NCBI GenBank assembly: GCA_019114755.1
Contig: DXEW01000037.1
Coordinates: 1 to 36,787, forward strand
DNA: 36,787 nt
Reading direction: 5' to 3'
DNA from: Candidatus Borkfalkia faecavium
GTDB taxonomy: Bacteria > Bacillota > Clostridia > Christensenellales > Borkfalkiaceae
Shown here: positions 26,629-33,322 of the stretch, piece after piece
Numbering within the stretch: position 1 is the stretch's first letter
Layout: the number at the start of each line of letters is the position of its first letter
Notes under the pieces: generated by a model
What the model was told of the DNA's origin: nothing
Databases searched by the model: none
Seen by the model: only the letters and a program-made list of their open reading frames with translations
Program-made: the position numbers and the translations under genes

Positions 26629-27024
26629 TCAGCCTTTATCCAATTGCCTGACATACGCCGCCAACACGCCGTTGACGAAGCCGACGCTCTTTTCGGTGGA
26701 ATATGCCTTCGCCAGCCCCACTGCCTCGTCTACGCAGACGGCAGCGGGCACATCGCCGTATTTGAGTTCCGCCATCGCCATCAGCAGGATGCTCTTATCG
26801 ACGGGGAACAGGCGCTGTTCGGAAAAGCCGATGGACAGGCCACCGAGGGCCTGCAGCAGCTCTTGCCGGTGTGCCGCCACGGCATCCAGCAAGCCGTCTG
26901 CATACGCGCTTTCCTCTTGGTCCAAGCCGAACGTCTTATAGATGCTGCGGTTGAATTCGCCGTCCTGACGGAACAGCGAGGCGTAGATGACTTTGAACGC
27001 ACACTCGCGTGCCTTGCTTCTCAT
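26629..27024 (-). CDS. nusB: Transcription antitermination factor NusB
   Basis: NusB pairs with S10 (NusE) on boxA of rRNA leaders to prevent termination. The 131-residue length is right for the family. It begins MRSKARECAFKVIYASLF, the typical helical start, and ends with VPAAVCVDEAVGLAKAYSTEKSVGFVNGVLAAYV, the family's C-terminal helix pair (EAVELAK...FVNGVL). The start at ATG 27024 has no strong ribosome site; the frame is open to 27093, but the extension reads through low-complexity sequence. Confidence 0.93.
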   Translation of the reverse strand: MRSKARECAFKVIYASLFRQDGEFNRSIYKTFGLDQEESAYADGLLDAVAAHRQELLQALGGLSIGFSEQRLFPVDKSILLMAMAELKYGDVPAAVCVDEAVGLAKAYSTEKSVGFVNGVLAAYVRQLDKG

Positions 27025-27100
27025 AGTATGATACCCGTAAAAAACCCGACATTTCCCCCCGCGGCCGCGGAGGGAAAGGGAAAATTCGTTCAAACAGCCG

Positions 27101-27433
27101 TCAACCGGCCTCGTCTTCCGAGGTCAGCACGCTGACGACGAACACGTCTACCTTGGCGATCTTATACTTTGTCATCGCCTCGACGTTGTGCTTGACGGAC
27201 TGCTGGATCTTGAAGGCGACCTCGGGCACGACAAGGCCCGCGTCGATCTGCACGGAGATCTCGGCATAGATGCCGTCCTTTTCAAAATACGATTTGATGC
27301 CCTTTTTGCCGCCCGTCAGCGATACGCCCTCGATCTCGGACACGGCGAGGTTGATGATGCCGTCCACGATGCCGGCGTTGTAAGACACCTTTCCTTTCTG
27401 GTCACCCGAAGGGACGCGCCTGAAAATAGCCAT
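27101..27433 (-). CDS. Asp23/Gls24 family envelope-associated protein
   Basis: The 110-residue protein starts at ATG 27433 after AGAAGGA. The Asp23/Gls24 core is visible as KVSYNAGIVDGIINLAVSEIEGVSLTGG, DGIYAEISVQIDAGLVVPEVAFKIQQSVKHNVEAMTKYKIAKVDVFV. Family members sit at the cytoplasmic face and are often stress related. Genes of this family lie between spoIIIAH and nusB in most endospore formers, as here. It has its own extended -10 promoter, so it can be expressed apart from sporulation. Confidence 0.9.
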   Translation of the reverse strand: MAIFRRVPSGDQKGKVSYNAGIVDGIINLAVSEIEGVSLTGGKKGIKSYFEKDGIYAEISVQIDAGLVVPEVAFKIQQSVKHNVEAMTKYKIAKVDVFVVSVLTSEDEAG

Positions 27434-27465
27434 TGTTTCCTTCTCCGAAAACTTTTGTTGCACCT

Positions 27466-27494
27466 ATTATACCACATTTTTTCGGAGTTGAACA
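27466..27494 (-). promoter_or_regulatory. Promoter of the asp23-nusB-folD-ispA-tlyA run
   Basis: On the minus strand TATAAT (27471-27466) is preceded by TGG, an extended -10. The -35 region TGTTCA (27494-27489) at 17 bp is weak. It separates vegetative expression of the downstream genes from the spoIIIA promoter. Confidence 0.6.
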
Positions 27495-27503
27495 GTATTT
27501 TTT

Positions 27504-27992
27504 TCAACTTTCCGAGTTGATCGGCATAATATTTACGTTTGCGGGGTCGCATCCCGCCTCTTCGGTGAGGATATTGTAGACGGTGAGGAAGTCGTTATAC
27601 GCCAGCTCGTCGGCATTGACGAACACGTTGACGTTGTCCGAGTCCATGCCGATGCTGACGACGGCATCGGTATAGCCGACCGATTTGATGTACGTTTCCA
27701 GCAGCAGCTCGCGCTCCATCATCTCCACGATCTGCAGTTTGAGCGCCATCGCCTCTTCGTAGGCGCTGCTGCCCGCGTCCGTGCTCTCGATGATGGAATC
27801 CAGCTGCAGCAGCTCTTCGTTGCGGGTGGTGGAGCGCTCGGTGCGGTAGGTGGAAAAATAGTTCGCCGTGGTGACGCCGCCGTCGTCCGCCGACCCCGAA
27901 ACCGTGCCCGCGAGCACGAAGTTGAACACGGCCGTCACCGCCAGCAGCAGCACCAGCCCCGACATGATGATGATCTTTTTGGTCTTGGTCAT
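27504..27992 (-). CDS. spoIIIAH: Stage III sporulation protein AH
   Basis: SpoIIIAH forms, with forespore SpoIIQ, the channel linking mother cell and forespore. The 162-residue protein has a short cytoplasmic start, one membrane helix at ~8-28 and an extracytoplasmic YscJ/FliF-like ring domain (ANYFSTYRTERSTTRNEELLQLDSIIE, then KLQIVEMMERELLLETYIKSVGYTDAVVSI). It is shorter than the B. subtilis protein, mainly in the linker. It is the last gene of the spoIIIA operon. Confidence 0.93.
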   Translation of the reverse strand: MTKTKKIIIMSGLVLLLAVTAVFNFVLAGTVSGSADDGGVTTANYFSTYRTERSTTRNEELLQLDSIIESTDAGSSAYEEAMALKLQIVEMMERELLLETYIKSVGYTDAVVSIGMDSDNVNVFVNADELAYNDFLTVYNILTEEAGCDPANVNIMPINSES

Positions 27993-28010
27993 ACCCTTTT
28001 ACCTCTCCTT

Positions 28011-28499
28011 TTACAATAATTGACTGCCGCCCTTTGTATATACTTTGATCAGGCTTTGGTTGATATCGAGCACGGACGCCGCCGCCTCGAGCAAATTGAA
28101 GCGGACGGACAGGTCGTCTGCCCCCTCCGCCACGATGAGGACGCCCGTGACGGCGGGCAGGCACTCTTCCAGCACGATCGGCTCGCCGCCCGAAAGGACG
28201 GGCGAGGTGGTGACGCTGCCGTCCGCGTGTTCGGTGGTCTCCGTCGCCACCACCAGCTCCCCTTCCGAGCGGACGGTGAGGAACACCTCTACCTCGCCCG
28301 CGCCCTCGATCTGCGACAGCACGGCGGCAAGGCGCTTCTCCGTCTGCCGCGCATAGCTGCCTTCCGACTCTTCCCCTTCCTTCCCTCCTAAAGAAGTAAA
28401 GAGGATGAGCGCCGCCACGGCGATGAGCAGGATGATGAACACCGTTTCGGCGAGCTTGCCGCCCGTCTTTGTCTTGAGTTTTGCCAGCCATTCACGCAT
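28011..28499 (-). CDS. spoIIIAG: Stage III sporulation protein AG
   Basis: SpoIIIAG forms a large oligomeric ring in the feeding-tube complex of the engulfing spore. The 162-residue protein has one helix at ~18-37, then YARQTEKRLAAVLSQIEGAGEVEVFLTVRSEGE and EECLPAVTGVLIVAEGADDLSVRFNLLEAAASVLDI, the ring-building motif. The insert loop seen in B. subtilis is short here. Its start overlaps the spoIIIAF end by 8 bp. Confidence 0.94.
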   Translation of the reverse strand: MREWLAKLKTKTGGKLAETVFIILLIAVAALILFTSLGGKEGEESEGSYARQTEKRLAAVLSQIEGAGEVEVFLTVRSEGELVVATETTEHADGSVTTSPVLSGGEPIVLEECLPAVTGVLIVAEGADDLSVRFNLLEAAASVLDINQSLIKVYTKGGSQLL

Positions 28500-28959
28500 G
28501 CACGTTTACCTCCGCGGAATACCATTCACGGACGCACGCTTCGACCTGCTCTATAACAAATATATGCCGGTCGGCGCCGTATATTCCGAAATCTTCGATC
28601 TTGACGTCTATCTCCTCCACCGTATAGGCGAAGTCTTCGCACTCCCACAGTATATCGACTAAGGCCGTGACGCCCACTTCTTCATCGATCTTGCCTTCCA
28701 GCGCCTCTTCTTCCTCTTCGGCGCGGCGGGAGAACACGGCGTCGATGAACGCTTCGTCCGGCTGCATCTCTCCCCCGCTTCCGCCGCCCGTGACGCCGAC
28801 TTCCCGCAGCAGGGCGGGGACGGGCAGGAGCATGACGGCGACGCAGAACAGCTTTAAGATGCCGCCGATGAATTTGCCCGTCTTGCCTTCGGGCAGCAGT
28901 ATGGTGATGAGTGCGGAGATGACGACGGCGCCGCACACGCCGAGGATGTACGCTTGCAT
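28492..28959 (-). CDS. spoIIIAF: Stage III sporulation protein AF
   Basis: The 155-residue protein starts at ATG 28959, one base after the spoIIIAE stop. Two hydrophobic helices at ~3-22 and ~32-51 (ILGVCGAVVISALITILLPEGKTGKFIGGILKLFCVAVML) are the SpoIIIAF membrane part. An acidic linker (EEEEEALEGKIDEE) and a small ring-like domain follow (VTALVDILWECEDFAYTVEEIDVKIEDFGI). It is shorter than the B. subtilis protein. Confidence 0.9.
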   Translation of the reverse strand: MQAYILGVCGAVVISALITILLPEGKTGKFIGGILKLFCVAVMLLPVPALLREVGVTGGGSGGEMQPDEAFIDAVFSRRAEEEEEALEGKIDEEVGVTALVDILWECEDFAYTVEEIDVKIEDFGIYGADRHIFVIEQVEACVREWYSAEVNVHA

Positions 28960-28960
28960 A

Positions 28961-30172
28961 TCAGAAGAGGGCGTTGGAAGAACAGATGAGCAGCAGCATG
29001 GTGATAAAATACATGAACCCGACCGCCAGAAGGCCCGCCGTGAAGTAGTTGAGCGCGCCCGCCAGCGAAGTGAGGAGGTCCGCCGTGCCCGCATCGCCGA
29101 CGGGCTCGATGACCGCCGCCGACAGCTTCAAAAACAGCGTATACACCGCCAGCTGTATGAGCGGGGACGCCAGCACGATGACGAGGAGAAAGATGCCGCA
29201 GGAGCCGAGCGAGTTTTTGATGAGCACGCTGCCCGCCACCACGAGGTCGAACCCGCTGCCCAAAAAGCCGCCGACGATGGGCACGGAATTGCTGAGCGCG
29301 TACTTCGCCGCCTTGAACGAGAGCCCGTCGTAGGTGGCGGAGGTGATGCCCTGCACGGTCAGAAAGACGGTGAAGGCGGTGAGGGAGATGCCCAGCACCC
29401 ACTTGATGACGCTTGCAAACAGCTGCGAAAAATTGCGCAGGCGCAACTCCGCGTTCATGCCGCCCGCCATGTGCAGCACGCAGATGAGCGAGGCGAGCGG
29501 GAAGACGACGCCGGAGACGACGCCGACGATGACCTCGCTCAGGCAGAGCACGGCGGGCTGGTAGACGGCGACGGACACGGAGCCGCCGCTGGTGGCGATG
29601 AGGGTAAGAAGGAGCGGGAACACCGCCTGCATCTGCCGCTGCATGGAGCCGACGGCCGAGGCGCAATCGGAAACGATGCCCGTCAGCGAAGAGAGCACCA
29701 GCACGAGGATGGCGGCGTAGCCGACAAAGCCGATGACGCGCACGGTGCCGTTTTCCGCAAACGAACTGCGGAAGCGCACCAAAAGCCCACAGAGGATGGC
29801 GACGGCGCAGACGGTACAGAAGGCGGGCAGAAGCCCCGTGAGCCCTTCAAACAGCATCCCCCACACGGCGGAGAGGGCGCTGCCGTAGTCTAAGGCGAAG
29901 TCGCCGCTGAGAAGGGAGCGGATCTTTTCGCCGATGCTGCCGCCGAAGGCGTCCTGCTGCTCCTGCGTGAGGGAATCGAGATATTCCTGCAGCTTTCCGG
30001 TATCCAAACTTGCAAGCAGTTCCTCGACGCCCGCAAGGATGGACTCCTGCCCCGTCTGCCCCTCCCCTTCCTTCGCGCCCGCGGGCACGAAGGCGAAGCA
30101 GCAAAGCGCCAGGCACACAAGCAGCGCCAATAAGACGATGCGCCTTCTGTTTTGGCTTGTCCGAACGATCAT
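28961..30172 (-). CDS. spoIIIAE: Stage III sporulation protein AE
   Basis: SpoIIIAE is the large polytopic membrane subunit of the spoIIIA complex. The 403-residue protein starts with a signal-like helix (VLLALLVCLALCCFAFVPAGA), has an extracytoplasmic stretch to ~95, and then at least seven hydrophobic segments. Family-typical stretches include FPLLLTLIATSGGSVSVAVYQP near 193 and LSNSVPIVGGFLGSGFDLVVAGSVLIKNSLG near 300. It is coupled to spoIIIAD (ATGA). Confidence 0.95.
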   Translation of the reverse strand: MIVRTSQNRRRIVLLALLVCLALCCFAFVPAGAKEGEGQTGQESILAGVEELLASLDTGKLQEYLDSLTQEQQDAFGGSIGEKIRSLLSGDFALDYGSALSAVWGMLFEGLTGLLPAFCTVCAVAILCGLLVRFRSSFAENGTVRVIGFVGYAAILVLVLSSLTGIVSDCASAVGSMQRQMQAVFPLLLTLIATSGGSVSVAVYQPAVLCLSEVIVGVVSGVVFPLASLICVLHMAGGMNAELRLRNFSQLFASVIKWVLGISLTAFTVFLTVQGITSATYDGLSFKAAKYALSNSVPIVGGFLGSGFDLVVAGSVLIKNSLGSCGIFLLVIVLASPLIQLAVYTLFLKLSAAVIEPVGDAGTADLLTSLAGALNYFTAGLLAVGFMYFITMLLLICSSNALF

Positions 30173-30561
30173 ATCAGCTCCAGAAACGACCCGATCAGCG
30201 ACACCATCGTGCGGACGATGGGGAGGGATACGGAAAAGATGACCACCTTCCCCGCGAACACCAGCTTGTCTGCGATGCTCTTGGAGCCGAAATCTTCGAC
30301 GATACCCGCCGCAAATTCGACCAGCCAGCCGATGGCGACGATCTTGAGCACCACGGTGACCAGCGAGGCGTCGATGCCGGTGAGGGCGCCGATCTCGGAA
30401 AAGATGCCGAAGGTGTCAGCGAGCAGTTCGAAAGCGAAGATGAGCACGATCGCCCCGCCCGCGATGGTGACGGCGAAGGAAAGTTCTGGTTTGGACGAGC
30501 GGAGCAGCAGCGCGGCGATCGCCGTGACCAGCCCGACCCCGACAATGCGTACGATCTCCAT
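30169..30561 (-). CDS. spoIIIAD: Stage III sporulation protein AD
   Basis: This 130-residue membrane protein has four hydrophobic segments. It begins MEIVRIVGVGLVTAIAALLLRSSKPELSFAVTIAGG and ends with a VVIFSVSLPIVRTMVSLIGSFL-type helix, typical of SpoIIIAD. It is essentially the same length as in B. subtilis. Its end overlaps spoIIIAE by 4 bp, and it follows spoIIIAC by 3 bp. Confidence 0.94.
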   Translation of the reverse strand: MEIVRIVGVGLVTAIAALLLRSSKPELSFAVTIAGGAIVLIFAFELLADTFGIFSEIGALTGIDASLVTVVLKIVAIGWLVEFAAGIVEDFGSKSIADKLVFAGKVVIFSVSLPIVRTMVSLIGSFLELI

Positions 30562-30564
30562 ACC

Positions 30565-30762
30565 CTAAAACAGATCGAAGATGGCGCGGACGGAATCGAA
30601 CAGGTCGACGACCATGTCGAGCACGGCCGCCAGCACGATGATCAGCCCCGCCAGGCTGACGATGGTCGCCACGTCGTCGCGGTCTGATTTTTTCAGCACC
30701 TGACAGACGATGGTGACGATGAGCCCGACCGCCGCGAGCTTGAAGATGACGTCTATCTGCAT
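30565..30762 (-). CDS. spoIIIAC: Stage III sporulation protein AC
   Basis: This 65-residue protein has two helices: MQIDVIFKLAAVGLIVTIVCQVLKKSDRDD and ATIVSLAGLIIVLAAVLDMV, with the conserved KKSDRDD turn between. The start at ATG 30762 follows GGAGGGGATAT. A much longer frame upstream overlaps spoIIIAB and is not coding. It resembles the N-terminal half of SpoIIIAD. Confidence 0.94.
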   Translation of the reverse strand: MQIDVIFKLAAVGLIVTIVCQVLKKSDRDDVATIVSLAGLIIVLAAVLDMVVDLFDSVRAIFDLF

Positions 30763-30773
30763 ATCCCCTCCGC

Positions 30774-31244
30774 TCAGACGATGAGAATGACCAGCACCAG
30801 CCCCGCCAGCACGCCCAGCTTCAGATACAGCGAAAAATACTTGCGGTACGCCTCTTCGGCGGCGCGCTTCTTTTCGCCGATCTCGCCCCGCACGGCGGCG
30901 AGGTAGGTGCGCTGCGAGGCGGCGTCGCTCCTGCCTATCATCAGAAAATAATCGGCGAGGAATTTGCGCTCGTCCTGCGTGAGATAGTCGAAGGCGTATT
31001 CCCCCTGCCCGAAGCCGCTGCGCTTCTTCTCTTCCAGCATTTTCGCGAAGTCGCCGCCGAAGGCGTACTTGCCCACGAAGGCGGGCAGCGGCGTGCGCGT
31101 GTAGCTGACCTCGTTGGCAAAGCGCTGGTTGAAGAGATCGAAGTTGTAGTAAAAATCTTTGCGGAGGCGGTAGCGGCGGGTCAACAGGTACGCCGCCAGC
31201 ACGCACAGCGCCAGCACCGCGGCGCACAGCAGCGCCTTCAGCAT
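30774..31244 (-). CDS. spoIIIAB: Stage III sporulation protein AB
   Basis: The 156-residue protein has a helix at each end (~3-21 and ~138-155). The middle is cytoplasmic and helical, resembling the type II secretion GspF domain, with RYRLRKDFYYNFDLFNQRFANEVSYTRTPLP and ERKFLADYFLMIGRSDAASQRTYLAAVRGE. It overlaps the spoIIIAA end by 7 bp. Confidence 0.93.
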   Translation of the reverse strand: MLKALLCAAVLALCVLAAYLLTRRYRLRKDFYYNFDLFNQRFANEVSYTRTPLPAFVGKYAFGGDFAKMLEEKKRSGFGQGEYAFDYLTQDERKFLADYFLMIGRSDAASQRTYLAAVRGEIGEKKRAAEEAYRKYFSLYLKLGVLAGLVLVILIV

Positions 31245-32140
31245 GTGCCGACGGGCGCAAGAGCGGCGTCGAAGATCTGCTCCACCTGCCCGACCCCCTG
31301 CGAAGAGAGCTGCACATAGTAATCGAACAGTTTTTCCTCCGCCGCGCGCGCAAACACGGGCGAGGCGAGAAGGGCGGCGGCGTCTTTACAGTGCGCCGAG
31401 GCGACGACCGCCACCCCGCCCCGCACGCAGGCGGCGAGCGCCTCGATCTCGGAAGCGGAGACGACCTCGTCGGTGATGATGAGGTCCGGCCGCATGGCGC
31501 GCACCGCCGCCGTCAGCGCGTCCTTTTTGCCGGAAAAGCGGATGACGTCGGTACAGGCGCCCACGTCCAGCGAAAAGTCGCGGTTGGCGGCGCTGATCTC
31601 GCCCCGCTCGTCGCTGAGCAGGATGTTGACGATGCCGCCGCCCCCGATCTGCCGCGCCAGGTCGCGCAGGATGGTGGTCTTGCCCCGCCCCGGCGGCGAA
31701 AGGACGAGCACGCTGCACAGCCCCGCGGAGAAACAGCGGCGGAAGATCGCGTCGGCACAGCCGATCACCTCGTGCGGGACGCGGATGTTGAGGGAAGTGA
31801 CGTCTCGCACGGCAAAACTTTCGCCCCCTTCGTACACGAATACGCCCGCAATGCCGATGCGCTCGCCGCCCGCGCCCGTCAAAAACCCCTGCCGCAGCTG
31901 CTCGGTGACGGAATAGACGGAATACTCGCTGGCGCGGGATATGATCTGCTCGATGTCGGAAACGCTCGCCGTCAGCGCCCCGCCCGCCCGCGGGCATACG
32001 CCGCGGGCGCCGAGGTAGGTATAGGCGCCGCCGTAGTTGCATACGACGGGCTTGCCCGCCCGCACGCGCAGCTCGTACACTTTGTTGAGGTTGCAGTGCA
32101 GCAGCGCCGCCCGCAGTCCGTCCGTCAAAAATTCCAGCAT
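31238..32140 (-). CDS. spoIIIAA: Stage III sporulation protein AA, ATPase
   Basis: SpoIIIAA is the cytoplasmic ATPase of the mother-cell to forespore transport apparatus. The 300-residue protein carries Walker A SPPGRGKTTILRDLA near 147 and LLSDERGEISAANR near 172. Walker B is MRPDLIITDEV near 214. ISRASEYSVYSVTEQLRQGFLTGAGGERIGI near 70 is characteristic of the family. It opens the eight-gene operon; a sigma-E-like promoter lies 50-80 bp upstream. Confidence 0.95.
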   Translation of the reverse strand: MLEFLTDGLRAALLHCNLNKVYELRVRAGKPVVCNYGGAYTYLGARGVCPRAGGALTASVSDIEQIISRASEYSVYSVTEQLRQGFLTGAGGERIGIAGVFVYEGGESFAVRDVTSLNIRVPHEVIGCADAIFRRCFSAGLCSVLVLSPPGRGKTTILRDLARQIGGGGIVNILLSDERGEISAANRDFSLDVGACTDVIRFSGKKDALTAAVRAMRPDLIITDEVVSASEIEALAACVRGGVAVVASAHCKDAAALLASPVFARAAEEKLFDYYVQLSSQGVGQVEQIFDAALAPVGTC

Positions 32141-32192
32141 GTCCGCCCCTTTTTCCGCCGCGAAGGCGCCTTCCTCCCCGCCGCGGATACTT

Positions 32193-32223
32193 ATCTATAT
32201 GGGAAAGCGCGGGCGGTTATGAC
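32193..32223 (-). promoter_or_regulatory. Sigma-E-type promoter of the spoIIIA operon
   Basis: On the minus strand GTCATAAC (32223-32216), a 14-bp spacer and CATATAGAT (32201-32193) fit the mother-cell sigma-E pattern (ATA-type -35 and CATA...T -10). The B. subtilis spoIIIA operon is also sigma-E controlled. The leader to ATG 32140 would be about 45 nt. Confidence 0.65.
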
Positions 32224-32379
32224 GGTCAAAAAACATGAAAAAGGCGCGCCGCCTCGCGAAGATGCGCGCTTTTTGTCAAAGCTCCCTGCCGGGCGGAAAG
32301 ACAAATATATATGTCCGGCAGCGGCGGCAGACGATTTTTCAAAAAACAAAAGAAAAGGGATCGGACCGCATGAGGATCG

Positions 32380-32408
32380 TTGCATTTTGGCGCGATTTAT
32401 AGTACAAT
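32380..32408 (+). promoter_or_regulatory. Promoter of tRNA-Leu
   Basis: TTGCAT (32380-32385) and TACAAT (32403-32408) are 17 bp apart and end 11 bp before the tRNA. Confidence 0.7.
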
Positions 32409-32419
32409 GGACATGTTCT

Positions 32420-32502
32420 GCGGATGTGGCGAAATTGGCAGACGCGCCGGACTTAGGATCCGGTGGGCAACCTTGCAGGTTCAAGTCCTGTCATCCGCAC
32501 CA
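32420..32502 (+). tRNA. tRNA-Leu (anticodon UAG)
   Basis: The 83-nt gene has acceptor GCGGATG/CATCCGC. The anticodon stem CCGGA/TCCGG encloses CTTAGGA with anticodon TAG at 32454-32456. It also has a class II variable arm (TGGGCAACCTTG), T loop TTCAAGT and an encoded CCA at 32500-32502. It reads CUA and, by wobble, other CUN codons. Confidence 0.95.
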
Positions 32503-32508
32503 AAAAAC

Positions 32509-32648
32509 GGGGCGCATTTGCGCCCTTTTACTTTGCGGGGCGCGTTTGCGTCCTTTTACTTTGCGGGGGCGCGTTTGCGCCCTTTTACTTTGCGGGGGCG
32601 CACGATTGCGCCCTTTTACTTTGCGGGGCGCGTTTGCGCCTTTTTTAC
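32509..32648 (+). repeat. Five tandem terminator-like repeats after tRNA-Leu
   Basis: Units of 28-30 bp start at about 32509, 32537, 32566, 32595 and 32625. Each has the form GGGGCGCRTTTGCGCCCTTT, a GGGCGC/GCGCCC hairpin followed by TTTTA, so each resembles an intrinsic terminator; the last ends in TTTTTT. The first is the likely tRNA terminator and the rest look like slippage copies. Confidence 0.8.
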
Positions 32649-32651
32649 TGC

Positions 32652-32780
32652 GCCGCCAAATTTTTTTTGCGCAAAGCCGCCCGAAAAATTTTTTGGCGCA
32701 AATCCGCCCGATTTTTTGCGGACTGCGGAACAACCGTAATTTTTGCAGGCTGCGGAATAACCGGATTTTTTTGGCGCGGA
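32652..32780 (+). repeat. Decayed ~27-bp repeats with A/T runs
   Basis: GCCGCC-type starts at 32652, 32676 and 32703, each followed by an A/T run, and CTGCGGAA at 32723 and 32750 (27 bp apart) continue the periodicity of the array upstream. No coding frame is credible. This is the remainder of the 399-bp gap before the Cys-rich gene. Confidence 0.5.
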
Positions 32781-32782
32781 AA

Positions 32783-32815
32783 AGAGCCGGACAGGACGTC
32801 CGGCTCTCCTTTTAT
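32783..32815. terminator. Terminator between the tRNA-Leu repeats and the Cys-rich gene
   Basis: AGAGCCGGAC (32783-32792) pairs with GTCCGGCTCT (32798-32807) around AGGAC. CCTTTTATT follows on the plus strand and TTTT on the minus strand, so it may also end the minus-strand gene at 32902. Confidence 0.8.
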
Positions 32816-32901
32816 TGATCCGCTTGACGAGCGGCTTCATTTATTCGCAGCAGCGGCCGCACGGCCGTTTCCCGCGGCGGCCCGCTTCTATTTCGGTCGC
32901 C

Positions 32902-33273
32902 CTATTCGCAGCAGCGGCCGCACAGCGCGTACTGGCGGCGGTAATAGCATTCGTCGCAGCAGACGCCGCCGCTCCCGTGCCTGCCGTAGCCGGTGCAGCA
33001 ACTCAAACTGCAGCCGCAGCAGTCATTCAAACCACTATAGACGCCATAGCCGCTGCCCTGGCCGCCATAACCGTTTCCCTGCCCGCAGCAGGTTTTCTGA
33101 TTGCCGCAGACCTGCTTTTGGCAGCAGCATTCTTTGCGGCAGCAGATGCGATAGGTACACGGACAGCGCTCCTCTGCGGCAGGCGCGGCGTTCCCGCAGC
33201 AGTCCTGCCTGCCCTGCGACTGCCCGCCGCAGCACCAGTTTTCGCCGAACAGGATACAATACAGTAAAAACAT
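32902..33273 (-). CDS. Cysteine- and glycine-rich small protein, unknown function
   Basis: The 123-residue protein has 25 cysteines (about 20%), many as CC pairs or CCC, with Gly/Gln/Tyr-rich spacers (QGNGYGGQGSGYG). A short hydrophobic start (MFLLYCILFG) is too brief for a clear signal peptide. AAGGGG lies about 12 bp before the ATG. The pattern suits metal binding or disulfide cross-linking; a spore-coat role is only a guess from the sporulating host. An alanine-rich frame on the other strand spans the same region and is the shadow of the TGC codons. I do not recognise a family. It lies 49 bp after the MFS gene. Confidence 0.6.
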   Translation of the reverse strand: MFLLYCILFGENWCCGGQSQGRQDCCGNAAPAAEERCPCTYRICCRKECCCQKQVCGNQKTCCGQGNGYGGQGSGYGVYSGLNDCCGCSLSCCTGYGRHGSGGVCCDECYYRRQYALCGRCCE

Positions 33274-33322
33274 AAACTCGATATCCCCTTGTAGACAGTA
33301 TGAGCGGGAGTTTCCTCCCCTT

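Noticed and set aside
32815-33267. Alanine-rich 150-residue frame opposite the Cys-rich gene
   Set aside because: TGC codons read backwards give GCA (Ala), so it is the shadow of the Cys-rich frame; it overlaps a terminator end and lacks a ribosome site.
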